This document shows positions 53,537 to 62,513 of a DNA stretch of 64,000 nt, one piece after another. Within the stretch, counting starts at the first letter, position 1, and every line of letters begins with the position of its first letter. This DNA comes from an uncultured Erythrobacter sp. Its GTDB lineage: Bacteria; Pseudomonadota; Alphaproteobacteria; Sphingomonadales; Sphingomonadaceae. The notes beneath the pieces are model-generated. The model saw only the letters and a program-made list of their open reading frames with translations. It did no database searches and was not told where the DNA came from. Position numbers and translations under genes: made by a program. Location: NCBI GenBank assembly GCA_947501215.1, contig CANMUS010000002.1, positions 682,001-746,000 of the forward strand, read 5' to 3'.

Positions 53537-55270
53537 TTAGGCGGCGAGGTCCAGCGGCTGGATTTCGCCCGACAGGTAGAGCCGCTTGGCCTTGGCGCGG
53601 CTGAGCTTGCCGGAACTGGTACGCGGCAGCGTGCGCGGCGGTACAAGTTCGACCACGCAGCTCATGCCGGTGACGCCGCGGACCTTGTCGGCGATCTGGT
53701 CGCGCAGCTTGATGCGTTCTTCCGGTTCGGACACGCGGCAGTGGACCAGCACGGCGGGCGCTTCTTCGCCGTTATCGGTATCGACCGAGAAGGCGGCAAT
53801 GTCGCCGTGGTTGAAGCCGGGCAACTGCTCCACCGCCCATTCGATATCCTGCGGCCAGAGGTTCTTGCCGTTGATGATGATCATGTCCTTCGCCCGACCG
53901 ACGATGAACAGGTAGCCATCGGCCATGTAGCCCATATCGCCCGTGTCCAGCCAGTCGTCGACGAGGCATTCCTGCGTCGCTTCCTCGTTGCGGAAATAGG
54001 AGTGCATCACGCTCTTGCCGCGGCACCAGACCTTGCCGATCTGATGGTCGCCCTTGGCCGTGCCCTTTTCGTCGCGGATCTCGACCTCCATGCCAGGGAT
54101 GGGTTTCCCGCAGTTGACGATGGCGCGATAGCGAGCAGGCTTCGACAGATCGCGCGGGCGACCCGACAGGCGCTCTTCCTCGACCAGTTCGACTCGGATG
54201 CCTTCTCCCGGCGGCATGACCGTCACCGCGAGGGTCGCTTCGGCGAGACCGTAGCTGGGGTTGAAGGCACTGGCCTTGAAGCCTGCTTCGGCAAAGGCAT
54301 TGACGAAATTCTGCATGACGTCGGGCCGGATCATGTCTGCGCCATTGCCCGCGACCCGCCAGCGTGAGAGGTCGAACCGGTCGCCGACATTGCTCTGGCT
54401 GGAAATGCGGCGCGCGCAGATGTCGTAGCCGAAGGTCGGGGAATAGCTGAGCGTGGTGCCTTTGTTGCGGCTGATGAGATCGAGCCATGCGAGCGGACGG
54501 CGGGCGAAATGCTCCGTCTTCAGATAATCGATCGACGCCTGGTTCGCGATGACCGACAGGAAACAGCCGACCAGCCCCATGTCGTGATACCACGGCAGCC
54601 AGCTGACCACGCGGTCGTTACCGCAGAACTCCATCGAGATGGAATGGCCCTGCAAATTGTGCAGTAGCGCCTCGTGCGTCACCGCGACGCCGGTCGGGAA
54701 ACGGGTCGAGCCGGAGGAATACTGGAGGTAGCAGATGTCTTCGGGCCGCGCTTCGGGCAGATCGCATTCGGGATCGGGCCGCAGGGCGAAATCTTCCCAG
54801 CTCTGCCCTTCGCAACTCTGCCGTTCGGCAGCCGCGGCGCCCATTTCGGCGATTTCGTTGGGGTAGATCAGGATTTTCGGATCGCTGCTGTCCAGCTGCA
54901 CGGCAAGCTGGTCGATATAGCCTTCCTTGCCGCCGAAGCCGGTCGGCAAGGGCAGCGGCACGGGCCAGGCCCCGGCATAGACGCAGCCGCAGAACAGCGC
55001 GGCGAATTCGGCGCAGGTTTCCGCCACCAGCGCCACGCGGTCGTCCTTGCCGATCCCGGCGGCGACCAGCTGGCGCGCGACCTTGAGCGCGTCTTCCCGC
55101 ATGTCGGCATAGCTGTAGACGCGCTGCAACGTCCCGCGCATATCGTGGAAATTCATGCCTTTCGCGCTCTTGGCGGCATAGTCCACCGCCTCGGTAAAGG
55201 TCGCGAAATCGGAACGGCGACGGGTGAGGTCGCAATCGTTCGGCGTCGGCGTCAATGCGGCGTCGGTCAT
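53537..55270 (-). CDS. Fatty acyl-AMP ligase
   Basis: A 577-residue adenylate-forming enzyme of the FAAL type: YLQYSSGSTRFPTGVAVTHEALLHN (A3 phosphate loop), YGLAEATLAV (A5), WLDTGDMGYMADGYLFIVGRAKDMI (A7/A8 with the Arg hinge). The insertion after RAKDMI (NGKNLWPQDIEWAV) is FAAL-like. It activates fatty acids as acyl-adenylates for transfer to a carrier protein, not CoA. Start ATG 55270 chosen for its MTDAAL N-terminus. No polyketide genes adjoin it. It is divergent from recX. Confidence 0.88.
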   Translation of the reverse strand: MTDAALTPTPNDCDLTRRRSDFATFTEAVDYAAKSAKGMNFHDMRGTLQRVYSYADMREDALKVARQLVAAGIGKDDRVALVAETCAEFAALFCGCVYAGAWPVPLPLPTGFGGKEGYIDQLAVQLDSSDPKILIYPNEIAEMGAAAAERQSCEGQSWEDFALRPDPECDLPEARPEDICYLQYSSGSTRFPTGVAVTHEALLHNLQGHSISMEFCGNDRVVSWLPWYHDMGLVGCFLSVIANQASIDYLKTEHFARRPLAWLDLISRNKGTTLSYSPTFGYDICARRISSQSNVGDRFDLSRWRVAGNGADMIRPDVMQNFVNAFAEAGFKASAFNPSYGLAEATLAVTVMPPGEGIRVELVEEERLSGRPRDLSKPARYRAIVNCGKPIPGMEVEIRDEKGTAKGDHQIGKVWCRGKSVMHSYFRNEEATQECLVDDWLDTGDMGYMADGYLFIVGRAKDMIIINGKNLWPQDIEWAVEQLPGFNHGDIAAFSVDTDNGEEAPAVLVHCRVSEPEERIKLRDQIADKVRGVTGMSCVVELVPPRTLPRTSSGKLSRAKAKRLYLSGEIQPLDLAA

Positions 55271-55331
55271 AATCTTGTAGCGATACCCGTGGATTGCGTA
55301 GGCGCCCGAGGCCACCCTCATGATTCCCGAA

Positions 55332-55388
55332 AAGCGCCCGTCGTTATGCGGGCGCTTGCACAGTCTTTCCCATTTCATGGGGACTGTG
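55332..55388. repeat. Two strong hairpins in the FAAL/recX divergent region
   Basis: Hairpin 1: AAGCGCCCG (55332-55340) with CGGGCGCTT (55349-55357), 9-bp stem, loop TCGTTATG. Hairpin 2: CACAGTC with GACTGTG (55359-55365, 55382-55388), stacked on CCCAT/ATGGG (55369-55373, 55377-55381), with a three-T bulge. Hairpin 2 ends 15 nt before recX's ATG. They may regulate recX translation or, on the minus strand where hairpin 1 is followed by TTTT-type bases, attenuate the ligase gene. Confidence 0.5.
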
Positions 55389-55403
55389 GCAGGAATATGG
55401 CCG

Positions 55404-55985
55404 ATGAGTGATGCAGACGCAACGTCCCGGCGTAGAAAGCGCACGCCTAAACCCCTCGACGCAAGCCGTCTGGAGGAGCTGGCGCTGGCTTACGTGGCGC
55501 GGTTTTCCACCAGTGCAGGCAAGCTGCGCGCCTATCTGAAGCGCAAACTGCGCGAGCGGGGCTGGGATGGCGATAGCGAGCCGCCGGTGGAGCAGCTCGT
55601 CACGCGCTTTGTGGAAAAGGGCTATGTCGACGACGCGGCTTACGGTCGTGCCAAGGCGCAGGGCCTTCTTGCACGCGGCTATGGCGGGCGGCGGGTCGAA
55701 CAGGCGCTGCGCGCTGCCGAGATCGAAGAAGAAGTGCGGAGCAAGCTTGCGCCCGACGAGGCGGAGCGGCGCGCGGCGATCGTCGCGCTGGCGAGGCGGC
55801 GCAGGTTCGGCCCTTATGCCGGGCCGCCGCCCACAGATACAGAAGCCGCGCACAAGCTGCGTGAAAAGCGGCTTGCCGCGCTGCTGCGTGCAGGCCATGA
55901 TTTCAACGCGGCACGGCGCGTGCTGGAAGCCGCGACTGTCAAGGAGCTCGAAGAATGGGTCGCGGAAGCAGCGCAGGACGATTGA
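55404..55985 (+). CDS. recX: RecX family regulatory protein
   Basis: A 193-residue protein with the RecX repeats of three-helix bundles. Start ATG 55404 has AGGA 9 nt upstream; motifs include KLRAYLKRKLRERGW, LVTRFVEKGYVDDAAYGRAKAQGLLARGYGGRRVEQALR and a final ALLRAGHDFNAARRVLEAA. RecX inhibits RecA filaments. It is followed directly by a DUF192 gene (TGATG overlap), an arrangement common in sphingomonads. Confidence 0.88.
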   Translation: MSDADATSRRRKRTPKPLDASRLEELALAYVARFSTSAGKLRAYLKRKLRERGWDGDSEPPVEQLVTRFVEKGYVDDAAYGRAKAQGLLARGYGGRRVEQALRAAEIEEEVRSKLAPDEAERRAAIVALARRRRFGPYAGPPPTDTEAAHKLREKRLAALLRAGHDFNAARRVLEAATVKELEEWVAEAAQDD

Positions 55986-56470
55986 TGGCGCGTGGCCTGG
56001 CGGGGCTCGCCGCGGCGCTGCTCGCGGCCTGTTCGGCGCAACCGGCAGCGGAAGCCGGACCTGCGGCGGACGTCGCGGCCGAGACGACGCATCCCGTTTC
56101 CGGCCTCGAAGTCATCCCGCTCACCGTCACCGGCGCGTCGGGCACGCATCGCTTCGCTGTCGAGCTTGCCGACTCGCCCGAAGCCCAGCGCCGCGGCCTG
56201 ATGTTCCGCACTGAGCTGCCGGACGATGCGGGCATGATCTTTCCCTATGACGGGACGACGGCGCAAAGCTTCTGGATGAAAAACACGCCGCTGCCGCTCG
56301 ACATCATTTTCATCGGGCCGGACGGGCGGATCAGCAATATTGCCGCGATGACGGAGCCCTATTCGCTCGAATCGGTTTATTCGGTCGGCCCGGTCCTCGG
56401 CGTGCTGGAGCTGCGCGGCGGCCTTGCGAGCGAGCTCGGGATCGAGCCCGGCGACAAGGTGGATTGGTGA
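55985..56470 (+). CDS. DUF192 family lipoprotein
   Basis: A 161-residue exported protein with lipobox LLAAC and a DUF192 beta-sheet domain: AQRRGLMFRTELPDDAGMIFPYD, FWMKNTPLPLDIIFIGPDGRI, VLELRGGLASELGIEPGDKV. DUF192 proteins bind unknown ligands in the periplasm. The ATG overlaps the recX stop. Confidence 0.88.
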   Translation: MARGLAGLAAALLAACSAQPAAEAGPAADVAAETTHPVSGLEVIPLTVTGASGTHRFAVELADSPEAQRRGLMFRTELPDDAGMIFPYDGTTAQSFWMKNTPLPLDIIFIGPDGRISNIAAMTEPYSLESVYSVGPVLGVLELRGGLASELGIEPGDKVDW

Positions 56471-56489
56471 TGGGGAGATGAGTGTACGC

Positions 56490-56636
56490 CTGCGCCTGCC
56501 AGGAACCAGACAACCGAGCGGATGCGAGGCAAGCGCGACTGCGCGCCCGCAGCGACGCGACCTTAAGGTCGTGTGAGCGAGGAAAGCCAAGTGCGCGGAT
56601 GCGCACGCCGGCGCTTGAGGCGCAGCAAATAAAAGG
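56490..56636. repeat. Structured, possibly dispersed intergenic repeat
   Basis: Between DUF192 and NDUFA12 genes lies about 180 bp of very regular sequence. It contains the perfect 14-bp palindrome CGACCTTAAGGTCG (56558-56571), a perfect hairpin GTGCGC-GGAT-GCGCAC (56591-56606), and GCGAGG(C/A)AAG elements repeated in both halves (around 56525 and 56576). It looks like a non-coding repeated element rather than a gene; whether it recurs elsewhere cannot be seen in this window. Confidence 0.4.
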
Positions 56637-56650
56637 CTAATCGCGCCGCC

Positions 56651-57049
56651 ATGAGCTTTCTCGGCAAGATCTTCACCTGGTGGAACGGTGCCACCATCGG
56701 CACCATGCTGTGGTCCTCGCGCAATGGCGAACATGTCGGCACCGATGCGCAGGGCAATGCCTATTATCGCTCCAAGAAGCGCGGCGAAGGGCAGCGCGAG
56801 CGGCGCTGGGTGATTTACGAAGGCAATAACGACGCGAGCCGCATCCCGGCCGAATGGCACGGCTGGCTGCACGGCGCGGGCGAAGATGTGCCCGAGAGCT
56901 TCCTGCCGCCGCCGCGCATCTGGGAAGCGGATTACACGCCGAACGCCACGGGCACGACGGGTGCCTATCGCCCCGCCGGTGCGCTCGAACGCGGCGGCAA
57001 GCGTGCGCGCGCGGTCGGCGATTACGAAGCTTGGTCGCCGGACGCGTGA
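56651..57049 (+). CDS. NADH:ubiquinone oxidoreductase accessory subunit NDUFA12
   Basis: A 132-residue homologue of the complex I subunit NDUFA12 (B17.2). Typical residues are KIFTWWNGATIGTMLW, HVGTDAQGNAYY, ERRWVIYEG, SRIPAEWHGWLHG and YRPAGALERGG. It occurs in alphaproteobacterial complex I, an argument for the assigned class. It precedes the DUF2155 gene by 2 nt, a conserved alphaproteobacterial pair. Confidence 0.93.
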   Translation: MSFLGKIFTWWNGATIGTMLWSSRNGEHVGTDAQGNAYYRSKKRGEGQRERRWVIYEGNNDASRIPAEWHGWLHGAGEDVPESFLPPPRIWEADYTPNATGTTGAYRPAGALERGGKRARAVGDYEAWSPDA

Positions 57050-57051
57050 GC

Positions 57052-57564
57052 ATGCGCGGGGCACTCGCCCTCATCGGCACCATGGCTTTGGTCGCAGGCT
57101 GCTCGGACGAGGTTCCGGAAACGCCTGCGACGCTGGAAACCGAAATCCCCGAGGATTTGCAGCAGTCGGAGCTGCCTGAGGTGCCCGCCGACGAAGCCGG
57201 CATCGGCACGCCCATGGCCGAGCGAGTCGCCACGATCGGCCTTCTCAACAAGCGCAACAATGTCAGCCAGGAGTTCGAGCTTTCGCCCGGCGAGCAGCGG
57301 CGCGCGGGCGATGTCATCGTGCGGCTGCAGGCCTGCGAGCGCACCGCGCCGTGGGAAATGCCGAAGGAAACCGGTGCCTTCGTCCAGGTGCTGGTGCGTC
57401 AGCGGGGTAGCGAGGACCAGTTTGCCCGCATTTTCTCGGGTTGGCTGTTCAAGAACTCGCCCAGCCTGAACGTCGTCGAACACCCGATCTACGACGTCTG
57501 GGTCAAGGATTGCGCGATGAGCTTCCCGGGCGAAGAGGCCTTGGACGAGGCCACTTCCGAATAG
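57052..57564 (+). CDS. DUF2155 family lipoprotein
   Basis: A 170-residue protein: lipobox LVAGC, Pro/Glu-rich stretch, then the DUF2155 core ATIGLLNKRNNVSQEFELSPG, VIVRLQACERTAPWEMPKE, FSGWLFKNSPSLNVVEHPIYDVWVKDC. Start ATG 57052. Function unknown; conserved next to NDUFA12. Its last 76 bp overlap the convergent aat gene, so both 3' ends are constrained. Confidence 0.88.
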   Translation: MRGALALIGTMALVAGCSDEVPETPATLETEIPEDLQQSELPEVPADEAGIGTPMAERVATIGLLNKRNNVSQEFELSPGEQRRAGDVIVRLQACERTAPWEMPKETGAFVQVLVRQRGSEDQFARIFSGWLFKNSPSLNVVEHPIYDVWVKDCAMSFPGEEALDEATSE

Positions 57565-58220
57565 GAGCGGATCGCCGTGGGGATTGCCATCTCCGGCGAC
57601 CCCGTGGCCCCCGACAGCAGGCCGAGATAGCCCGCTTGCGGCAGCGCCACAGCGCCCAGCGTCGCGAGGTGTTCGGTCATGAACTGGCAATCGAGCAGGC
57701 GATAACCCGCTTTGCGCATAGCGGCGACCAGCCACGCCAGCGCCACCTTGCTCGCATCGGTCCGGCGGCTGAACATGCTTTCCCCGCAGAACACCTGGTC
57801 GAAGGCGACGCCGTAAAGCCCGCCTGCCAATTCCCCGTCCTGCCAGCATTCGATCGAATGGGCATGACCGGCGCGGTGGAGCGCGAGATAGCTCGCCTCG
57901 ATGCGGTGGCTGATCCAGCTTTCCGCATGCTCTTCGCGCGGCTCGGCGCAGGCGGCGATGACCTCGCCGAAAGCGCGGTCGCACGTTACCTCGAAGCGAC
58001 CTTGCCGCAGCGTCTTGCGCAGGCTGCCCGACAGGCGGAACCCGTCCAGCGGGATGATCGCCCGCTCGCGCGGCTCGACCCAATAGACCTCCGGGTCACT
58101 ACGATGGTCGGCCATGGGGAACACGCCCGCGCGATAGGCGCGCAGTAGCAGGTCGACGGGAATCACTTGGGAGCCAGGGGCGTGCATCGCGGGCGGTCTT
58201 ACCAGTTCGCCGCCACGCAT
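57489..58220 (-). CDS. aat: Leucyl/phenylalanyl-tRNA--protein transferase
   Basis: A 243-residue enzyme that transfers Leu or Phe to N-terminal Arg/Lys of proteins (N-degron pathway). Motifs: LLLRAYRAGVFPMA, YWVEPRERAIIPLDGF, HSIECWQDGELAGGLYGVAFDQVFCGESMFSRRTDASK and FMTEHLATLGAVALP. An alternative start is ATG near 58188 (MHAPGSQ). Tail-to-tail overlap of 76 bp with DUF2155. Confidence 0.92.
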   Translation of the reverse strand: MRGGELVRPPAMHAPGSQVIPVDLLLRAYRAGVFPMADHRSDPEVYWVEPRERAIIPLDGFRLSGSLRKTLRQGRFEVTCDRAFGEVIAACAEPREEHAESWISHRIEASYLALHRAGHAHSIECWQDGELAGGLYGVAFDQVFCGESMFSRRTDASKVALAWLVAAMRKAGYRLLDCQFMTEHLATLGAVALPQAGYLGLLSGATGSPEMAIPTAIRSYSEVASSKASSPGKLIAQSLTQTS

Positions 58221-58272
58221 GATATCCGCCTTGCTATTCGCGCGGCCCCATATTAGAGCGCGCCCTCGCTGC

Positions 58273-58348
58273 AGGGGTGTAGCTCAGCTGGTAGAGCATC
58301 GGTCTCCAAAACCGAGGGCCACGGGTTCGAATCCTGTCACCCCTGCCA
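58273..58348 (+). tRNA. trnW: tRNA-Trp (CCA anticodon)
   Basis: A 76-nt cloverleaf with encoded CCA: acceptor stem AGGGGTG/CACCCCT, D arm TAGCTCAGCTGGTAGAGCA, anticodon stem TCGGT/ACCGA with loop CTCCAAA (anticodon CCA), T arm with GGTTCGAATCC. Discriminator base G. Confidence 0.97.
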
Positions 58349-58399
58349 TTTCCTTTTCCTTACTTGTCCAGCGCCGCGCCGCGCCCTATCGCGCCGCGC

Positions 58400-59287
58400 A
58401 TGACAGAAGAAGAAAAGCGGAGACGCGATCTCGCAGATCGCAAGTTCTACCCGGCCGAAGAAGAGGCCAAGTTCGAAAAATCTTTGCCGAAGCAGACGCC
58501 GCAGACGGCGCATCCGGCCTATAAGCTCGCCTTCCAGGACAAGGACTTCCTGCTGCGCGAGGAATTGCGCCCGGTGCGCTTCCAGCTGGAGCTGCTGAAG
58601 CCGGAAATGATCCTCGACGAGGCCGGGGTCGGATCGACCATGGTGATGTACGGTAGCGCGCGCATCCCGCCCCCCGAATCTGCCGAGGAAGCACTGGAAG
58701 GCGCCAAGGACCTGCCCGACGACGAGCGCAAGATCGTTGAGAGCCTTGTCGCGAAGAGCAAATATTATGGTGAGGCGCGCAAGCTCGCACGACTGGTCAC
58801 CGAAAAGTCGATCATCGAGGACGGCAAGCGCCAGTTCGTCGTCTGCTCGGGCGGCGGCCCTTCCATCATGGAAGCGGCCAATCGCGGCGCCAGCGATGCG
58901 GGCGGGGAAAGCATCGGGCTCAACATCATCCTGCCGCACGAACAGGCGCCCAACAGCTATGTGACGCCCTATCTGTCGCTCAACTTCCACTATTTCGCTT
59001 TGCGCAAAATGCATTTCCTGCTGCGCGCGAAGGCCGTTGCCGTATTCCCCGGCGGCTTCGGCACGTTCGACGAATTCTTCGAACTGCTGACGCTGATCCA
59101 GACCGGCAAGATGAAACCGATGCCGATCCTGCTGTTCGGCAAGGATTTCTGGACCCGCGTGGTGAATTTCGAGGCGATTGCCGAGGAGGGCACGATCTCG
59201 AAGAAAGATCTCGACCTGTTCCGCTGGTGCGAAACAGCGGACGAGGCCTGGGCGCATATCAGCGCCTTCTACGAACTCGACCGCTAA
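58400..59287 (+). CDS. LOG-family protein (TIGR00730), nucleotide phosphoribohydrolase-like
   Basis: A 295-residue Rossmann-fold LOG family protein: VMYGSARIPPP, FVVCSGGGPSIMEAANRGA and the PGGFGTFDEFFELLTLIQ motif (PGGxGTxxE). Family members cleave nucleoside monophosphates such as cytokinin riboside phosphates. The N-terminal 70 residues before the fold are charged. ATG 58400 chosen; the preceding 36 nt also stay in frame. Confidence 0.88.
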   Translation: MTEEEKRRRDLADRKFYPAEEEAKFEKSLPKQTPQTAHPAYKLAFQDKDFLLREELRPVRFQLELLKPEMILDEAGVGSTMVMYGSARIPPPESAEEALEGAKDLPDDERKIVESLVAKSKYYGEARKLARLVTEKSIIEDGKRQFVVCSGGGPSIMEAANRGASDAGGESIGLNIILPHEQAPNSYVTPYLSLNFHYFALRKMHFLLRAKAVAVFPGGFGTFDEFFELLTLIQTGKMKPMPILLFGKDFWTRVVNFEAIAEEGTISKKDLDLFRWCETADEAWAHISAFYELDR

Positions 59288-59294
59288 GGCCGGG

Positions 59295-60098
59295 TCACTC
59301 GGAAGATAGCGAGCGCACGGCCTGATGGCCGAGCGGGCCGTTACCCTCACCGAAGCCGGGCGCGCTCTCGATTGCCGCGAAGGTAAAGGCGCGGGCGATC
59401 CGCACGGCATGGGTCAGCGGCTGGCGATGAGCCAGCATTGTGGCGAGCGCGGCGGATAGCGTGCAGCCCGTGCCGTGGGTGTGCCGCGTATCGAGTCGGG
59501 CGTGGCCGAAGCTGCCGATCTTGCCTGCTGCGGAGACGATCCGGTCGATGGCTTCGCTGCCCTCTCCATGACCGCCCTTGGCGAGGATGACCGTGTCGTG
59601 GCGTGATGCGAGTTCGCCGGCCGCGTCGTAGATTGCTTCGTCTGCCAGCGTGTCCTGACCGGTCAGCGCGGCGAGTTCGGGCAAGTTGGGGGTGACCACC
59701 GTGGCGATGTCCATCAGCGCGCCAAAGGCGGCGATCGTCGCCTCGCTCGCCAGTTCCGCACCGCTTGTCGCGACCATGACCGGATCGAATACGATGGGGC
59801 CGGCAAAACTGTCGAGACGCTCTGCCAGCAGCATGGCGATCTCGGGCGAGCCGAGCATGCCGATCTTGATTGCGTCGGCGCCGATATCGTCGAGGCAGCT
59901 CTCGACCTGATCGAGTACAAGGTCTGGATGCATGACCTCCACCCCCTGTACGCCCCGCGTATTCTGCGCTGTCACGGCGGTGATCGCGGTCATCGCATAG
60001 CCGCCGAGCATTGCGATGGTCTTGATGTCGGCCTGAATACCGGCTCCGCCCGAACTGTCCGAGCCGGCGATCGAGAGGACTCTGGGAGGGGCGCTCAT
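59295..60098 (-). CDS. thiD: Hydroxymethylpyrimidine kinase/phosphomethylpyrimidine kinase
   Basis: A 267-residue ribokinase-like enzyme for thiamine synthesis: SIAGSDSSGGAGIQADIKT at the N-terminus, TAVTAQNT, IKIGMLGS, VVTPNLPELAALTG, and the anion hole/catalytic Asp in THGTGCTLSAALA. ATG 60098 overlaps the DUF1272 stop as ATGA, so it is co-translated in glmM-DUF1272-thiD. Confidence 0.93.
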   Translation of the reverse strand: MSAPPRVLSIAGSDSSGGAGIQADIKTIAMLGGYAMTAITAVTAQNTRGVQGVEVMHPDLVLDQVESCLDDIGADAIKIGMLGSPEIAMLLAERLDSFAGPIVFDPVMVATSGAELASEATIAAFGALMDIATVVTPNLPELAALTGQDTLADEAIYDAAGELASRHDTVILAKGGHGEGSEAIDRIVSAAGKIGSFGHARLDTRHTHGTGCTLSAALATMLAHRQPLTHAVRIARAFTFAAIESAPGFGEGNGPLGHQAVRSLSSE

Positions 60099-60322
60099 CC
60101 CTTGAACCTGCGCTCTTGCGAGGCAGGAAGCTTTTCCTGCAGCGCCTTGCTTCGCGTCGGGCGATCCATCAGTTCGCCGCCGCAATTGGGGCAACGGTCG
60201 TCGAGCGCTTCGGAGCATTCGGCGCAGAAGGTGCATTCGACACTACAGATGAAGGCACCGGGCGCCTCGGCGGGCAAGTCGGTGCCGCAACGCTCGCAAT
60301 CGGGACGCATTTCCAGCGCCAT
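60095..60322 (-). CDS. DUF1272 zinc-binding protein
   Basis: A 75-residue protein starting [13 protein letters not shown]. Four CxxC-type cysteine pairs (CERC, CSVECTFCAEC, CPNC) form a zinc ribbon-like DUF1272 domain. Function unknown. Overlaps both neighbours by ATGA. Confidence 0.88.
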   Translation of the reverse strand: MALEMRPDCERCGTDLPAEAPGAFICSVECTFCAECSEALDDRCPNCGGELMDRPTRSKALQEKLPASQERRFKG

Positions 60323-61659
60323 CAGGCAGCTGCCTTCACGGCATCGCAGATCCGGTCGACGCACGCCTCGACCTGTGCGGCATCGTCGCCTTCCGCCATC
60401 ACGCGGATGACGGGTTCTGTTCCGGAAGGCCGGATCACCAACCGACCCTTGCCTTCGAGCTCAGCTTCGGCTTCGGCAATTACCTGCTTCACGGTTTCGT
60501 TGTCGAGCGGCTTGCCGCCCGAATAGCGCACGTTCTTCAGCAATTGCGGCACCGGATCGAAGACATGGAGCAACTCGCTTGCCGGCTTGCCCGATCGCAC
60601 GAGGCTGGCGAGCACGCGCAGCGCCGCGACCGACCCGTCTCCGGTAGTCGCGTGGTCGAGCAGGATCATGTGGCCGGACTGCTCTCCGCCGACGTTGAAC
60701 CCACCTTCCTTCATCCGTTCCAGCACATAGCGATCGCCGACCTTGGTCCGCTCCAGCGTCAGGCCGAGGTTCTCGAGATACCGCTCCAGCCCGAGGTTCG
60801 ACATGACCGTCGCCACGACGCCGCCGCCGGTCAGCGAGCCGCGCTCGTGCATGCGCGAGGCGATCAGCGCCATGATCTGGTCGCCATCGACCGTCTCGCC
60901 CTTCTCGTCGATGACGATCAACCGGTCGGCATCTCCGTCGAGCGCGATGCCGATGTCCGCGCCTTCCTCCACGACCCTGGCCTTGATCGCTTCGAGCGAA
61001 GTCGAACCGACGCCGTCGTTGATGTTCGTACCGTTCGGATCGACGCCAAGGGTGATGACCTTCGCCCCCAGTTCCCAGATGACCGATGGTGCGACCTGAT
61101 AGGCCGCGCCGTTGGCGCAATCGACCACCACCGTGAGGTTGTCGAAGCGGATGTCGCTGGCCACCGACTGCTTGATCGCATGGATGTAACGCCCGCGCGC
61201 GTCGTCGATCCGGCGGGCGCGGCCAATGCGGTCTGCCGAGACAAGCAAGGGCTGTTGTTCGAGCAGACGCTCGATCGAAACCTCCGCATCGTCCGACAAC
61301 TTGAAGCCATCGGGACCGAACAGCTTGATGCCGTTGTCCTCGAACGGGTTGTGGCTGGCGGAGATCATCACGCCGAGGTCGGCGCGCATCTCGCGGGTGA
61401 GCAGGGCGATGGCGGGGGTGGGCAGCGGCCCGGTCATGATCACATCCATGCCCACGCTTGTGAAACCGGCAACCAGCGCGCTTTCCATCATGTAGCCCGA
61501 AAGGCGCGTGTCCTTGCCGATCACGACGCGGTGCCGGTGGTCGCCGCGCAGGAAGTGCGTGCCTGCCGCCTGGCCCACGCGCATGGCGGTTTCGGCTGTC
61601 ATCACGCCTTCGTTGGTGCGTCCGCGAATGCCGTCGGTGCCGAAGAACTTGCGTGCCAT
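60322..61659 (-). CDS. glmM: Phosphoglucosamine mutase
   Basis: A 445-residue enzyme that turns glucosamine-6-phosphate into glucosamine-1-phosphate for UDP-GlcNAc. Active-site Ser in [15 protein letters not shown], metal site DGDADR, sugar-binding GGEQSGH and phosphate-binding [24 protein letters not shown] is the standard N-terminus, fixing the start at 61659. Confidence 0.96.
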   Translation of the reverse strand: MARKFFGTDGIRGRTNEGVMTAETAMRVGQAAGTHFLRGDHRHRVVIGKDTRLSGYMMESALVAGFTSVGMDVIMTGPLPTPAIALLTREMRADLGVMISASHNPFEDNGIKLFGPDGFKLSDDAEVSIERLLEQQPLLVSADRIGRARRIDDARGRYIHAIKQSVASDIRFDNLTVVVDCANGAAYQVAPSVIWELGAKVITLGVDPNGTNINDGVGSTSLEAIKARVVEEGADIGIALDGDADRLIVIDEKGETVDGDQIMALIASRMHERGSLTGGGVVATVMSNLGLERYLENLGLTLERTKVGDRYVLERMKEGGFNVGGEQSGHMILLDHATTGDGSVAALRVLASLVRSGKPASELLHVFDPVPQLLKNVRYSGGKPLDNETVKQVIAEAEAELEGKGRLVIRPSGTEPVIRVMAEGDDAAQVEACVDRICDAVKAAA

Positions 61660-61833
61660 ATGCGTTGGAAACTCCTGCCTTTCGCGCGCGCTCTCTGTGC
61701 CGCGAATGCCGGGCGAAAGAAACCCCTGGCGATCTTTTCGCCGGGAAATGGCGGGAGGCTGCAACTCATCGCTTCCCCGCGCGTTGCAAACCTGAACCTT
61801 ACCTTTCCGACGCCAGACTAGAGGGGACTCCCA

Positions 61834-62445
61834 ATGGCATTCGATCTGATCGACCTACCCTATGACGACACTGCACTCGAGCCGGCCGTTTCGGCCAAAA
61901 CGCTGTCGTATCACCACGGCAAGCACCACCAGGCCTATATCGACAAGACCAATAAGGCGATCGAGGGCACCGACCATGCCGACAAGAGCCTGGAAGAGGT
62001 GATCGCTGCGGCCCGCGGATCGGACCAGGGCCTGTTCAACAATTCGGCCCAGAGCTGGAACCACGGCTTCTACTGGCACTCGATGGCGGCTGACGAGACC
62101 TCCGCTTCGGACGAACTGAAGTCCATGATCGACCGCGACTTCGGCTCGGTCGATGGCCTCAAGGAAAAGCTCGCAGAGCGCGGCGCCGGCCATTTCGCCA
62201 GCGGCTGGGTCTGGCTCGTGGTCAAGGGCGGCAAGCTGACCATCGAAGAAACGCACGATGGCGACACGCTGGCCGATCAGGACGGCGTGAACCCGCTGCT
62301 CGTGATCGACCTGTGGGAGCATGCCTATTATCTCGACCACCAGAACGCCCGTCCGGCCTATCTCGACGCCGTGAACGGCAAGCTCAACTGGAGCTTCGCC
62401 AGCGAGAACCTCGCGCGCGGCACGACTTGGGTCTATCCCAGCTAA
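61834..62445 (+). CDS. sodB: Superoxide dismutase, iron type
   Basis: A 203-residue Fe/Mn-family SOD. Metal ligands are His27 (LSYHHGKHH), His77 (SWNHGFYW), and the Asp and His of [12 protein letters not shown]. Gln73, four residues before His77, is the active-site Gln position of Fe-SODs. AGAGGGGA ribosome-binding site upstream. Cytoplasmic. Confidence 0.94.
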   Translation: MAFDLIDLPYDDTALEPAVSAKTLSYHHGKHHQAYIDKTNKAIEGTDHADKSLEEVIAAARGSDQGLFNNSAQSWNHGFYWHSMAADETSASDELKSMIDRDFGSVDGLKEKLAERGAGHFASGWVWLVVKGGKLTIEETHDGDTLADQDGVNPLLVIDLWEHAYYLDHQNARPAYLDAVNGKLNWSFASENLARGTTWVYPS

Positions 62446-62469
62446 GTCACTTGGCTATCTGATTATGCG

Positions 62470-62503
62470 AAAGCCCGCTGCGCCACTCGCGCGGCGGGCT
62501 TTT
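62470..62503 (+). terminator. Intrinsic terminator after sodB
   Basis: AAAGCCCGC (62470-62478) pairs with GCGGGCTTT (62494-62502), with GCGC/GCGC extending the stem around a 5-nt loop and a T run to 62503. It lies 24 nt after the sodB stop. The minus strand has a shorter T run, so it could partly stop the convergent transporter mRNA as well. Confidence 0.8.
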
Positions 62504-62513
62504 GCGTTTGCGC

